34,931 nucleotides of DNA from Candidatus Rokuibacteriota bacterium (GTDB lineage: Bacteria; Methylomirabilota; Methylomirabilia; Rokubacteriales; CSP1-6). Numbering within the stretch: position 1 is the stretch's first letter; each line of letters begins with the position of its first letter. The notes below the pieces were generated by a model, which saw only the letters and a program-made list of their open reading frames with translations, did not search any database and was not told the DNA's origin. Shown in pieces: positions 34,600-34,931 of this stretch. Location of the stretch: contig QHSC01000134.1 in the NCBI GenBank assembly GCA_003220345.1, positions 37,457 through 72,387 of the forward strand, written 5' to 3'. Both the position numbers and the translations under genes were made by a program.

Positions 34600-34931
34600 C
34601 AGCGGGGCTCGTGCTCGACCGGCGCCCGGTAATCGACTGACCACTGCAGAGCTTCGGCCACCGTCGCGAGGGCTCCCTGAGTGGCGCGCTGGAGCTTCAG
34701 CGCCTGCGGCACTATCGCCGGCTGCCTCAGCACGGTCGCCGCCGCGCGAGCCTTGCGCACCCTCCCTTCCGCCGTGAGGAGCGCCGCGAGCTCCGGGGAC
34801 AGGCTGTCTTCCGCATCATCGGAGACGCCGCGGAGAACGAGGCCGGGGCAGCCCGCCTCCGCGGCGGCCCGCAGGATGAGGGCGGATTCCATGTCGACGG
34901 CGACGGCGCCCGTCGCCTCCCGCAGCTTCGC
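34599..34931 (-). CDS. hpnG: Hopanoid-associated phosphorylase HpnG, C-terminal part
   Basis: Only the last 110 codons lie in the window; the frame is open to the edge. The visible part contains AVDMESALILRAA, the nucleoside-phosphorylase/MTA-SAH nucleosidase signature, followed by PGLVLRGVSDDAEDSL, which includes the catalytic aspartate of that fold. Directly upstream of hpnA, this fits HpnG, which releases adenine from adenosylhopane in the route to ribosylhopane and bacteriohopanetetrol. The N-terminal part would lie beyond the window. Confidence 0.83.
   Translation of the reverse strand, partial: AKLREATGAVAVDMESALILRAAAEAGCPGLVLRGVSDDAEDSLSPELAALLTAEGRVRKARAAATVLRQPAIVPQALKLQRATQGALATVAEALQWSVDYRAPVEHEPR

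Overview
The window is G+C-rich bacterial DNA. Every gene I can support lies on the minus strand, so transcription runs from high to low coordinates. The mix of a FrdABCD-type (QFR-like) respiratory complex, class I two-subunit fumarase, Sox/FCSD/Soe-type sulfur oxidation genes and a hopanoid (hpn) cluster suggests an environmental sulfur-oxidising bacterium. A Rokubacteria/Methylomirabilota-like lineage is my best guess, but this is inference from gene content only.

Region A (34931-28151) is a tightly overlapped hopanoid/isoprenoid operon: hpnG (cut by the window edge), hpnA, hpnD, two zinc-type medium-chain dehydrogenases, a PagL-like outer-membrane lipid A deacylase, ispH and a fumarylacetoacetate hydrolase-family enzyme. 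Region B (28150-24007) has a 251-bp intergenic stretch, an EF-G-like translation GTPase gene carrying a deletion plus frameshift, a threonine synthase and a HAD hydrolase.

Region C (24010-12087) starts at a good sigma70-like promoter (TTGACA-N17-TATGTT). It reads as a sulfur oxidation operon: flavocytochrome c sulfide dehydrogenase flavoprotein, dihaem cytochrome c, TauE/SafE exporter, a fused SoeB-SoeC-like subunit, a SoeA-like molybdoenzyme, soxY, soxZ, a cysteine-free TlpA-fold protein, and a second SdhA/SdhD/SdhB-like complex. The flavoprotein of that complex has Cys where the FAD-linking His normally sits.

Region D (12063-28) starts at a second candidate promoter (TTGACC-N17-TAGCGT). 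It holds most of the TCA cycle in one run: aconitase, isocitrate dehydrogenase, malate dehydrogenase, a VOC protein, fumarase alpha and beta, frdABCD, sucC and sucD. Citrate synthase and the 2-oxoglutarate-oxidising enzyme are not here. Together C and D would feed electrons from sulfide, sulfite and succinate to quinone and cytochrome c beside central carbon flow.

Several local rearrangements stand out. The first frdA lacks about 30 codons directly after its FAD histidine. The second frdB contains a perfect 95-bp inverted repeat that overwrites its N-terminus. The EF-G-like gene is deleted and frameshifted. A short decayed copy of the soeB start sits upstream of the intact gene. An intergenic repeat family of about 60 bp lies between stop and start codons in the sox and soe regions and after sucD. 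Each could be real or an assembly error; the duplicated soeB fragment differs only by synonymous changes, which argues that at least that one is real.
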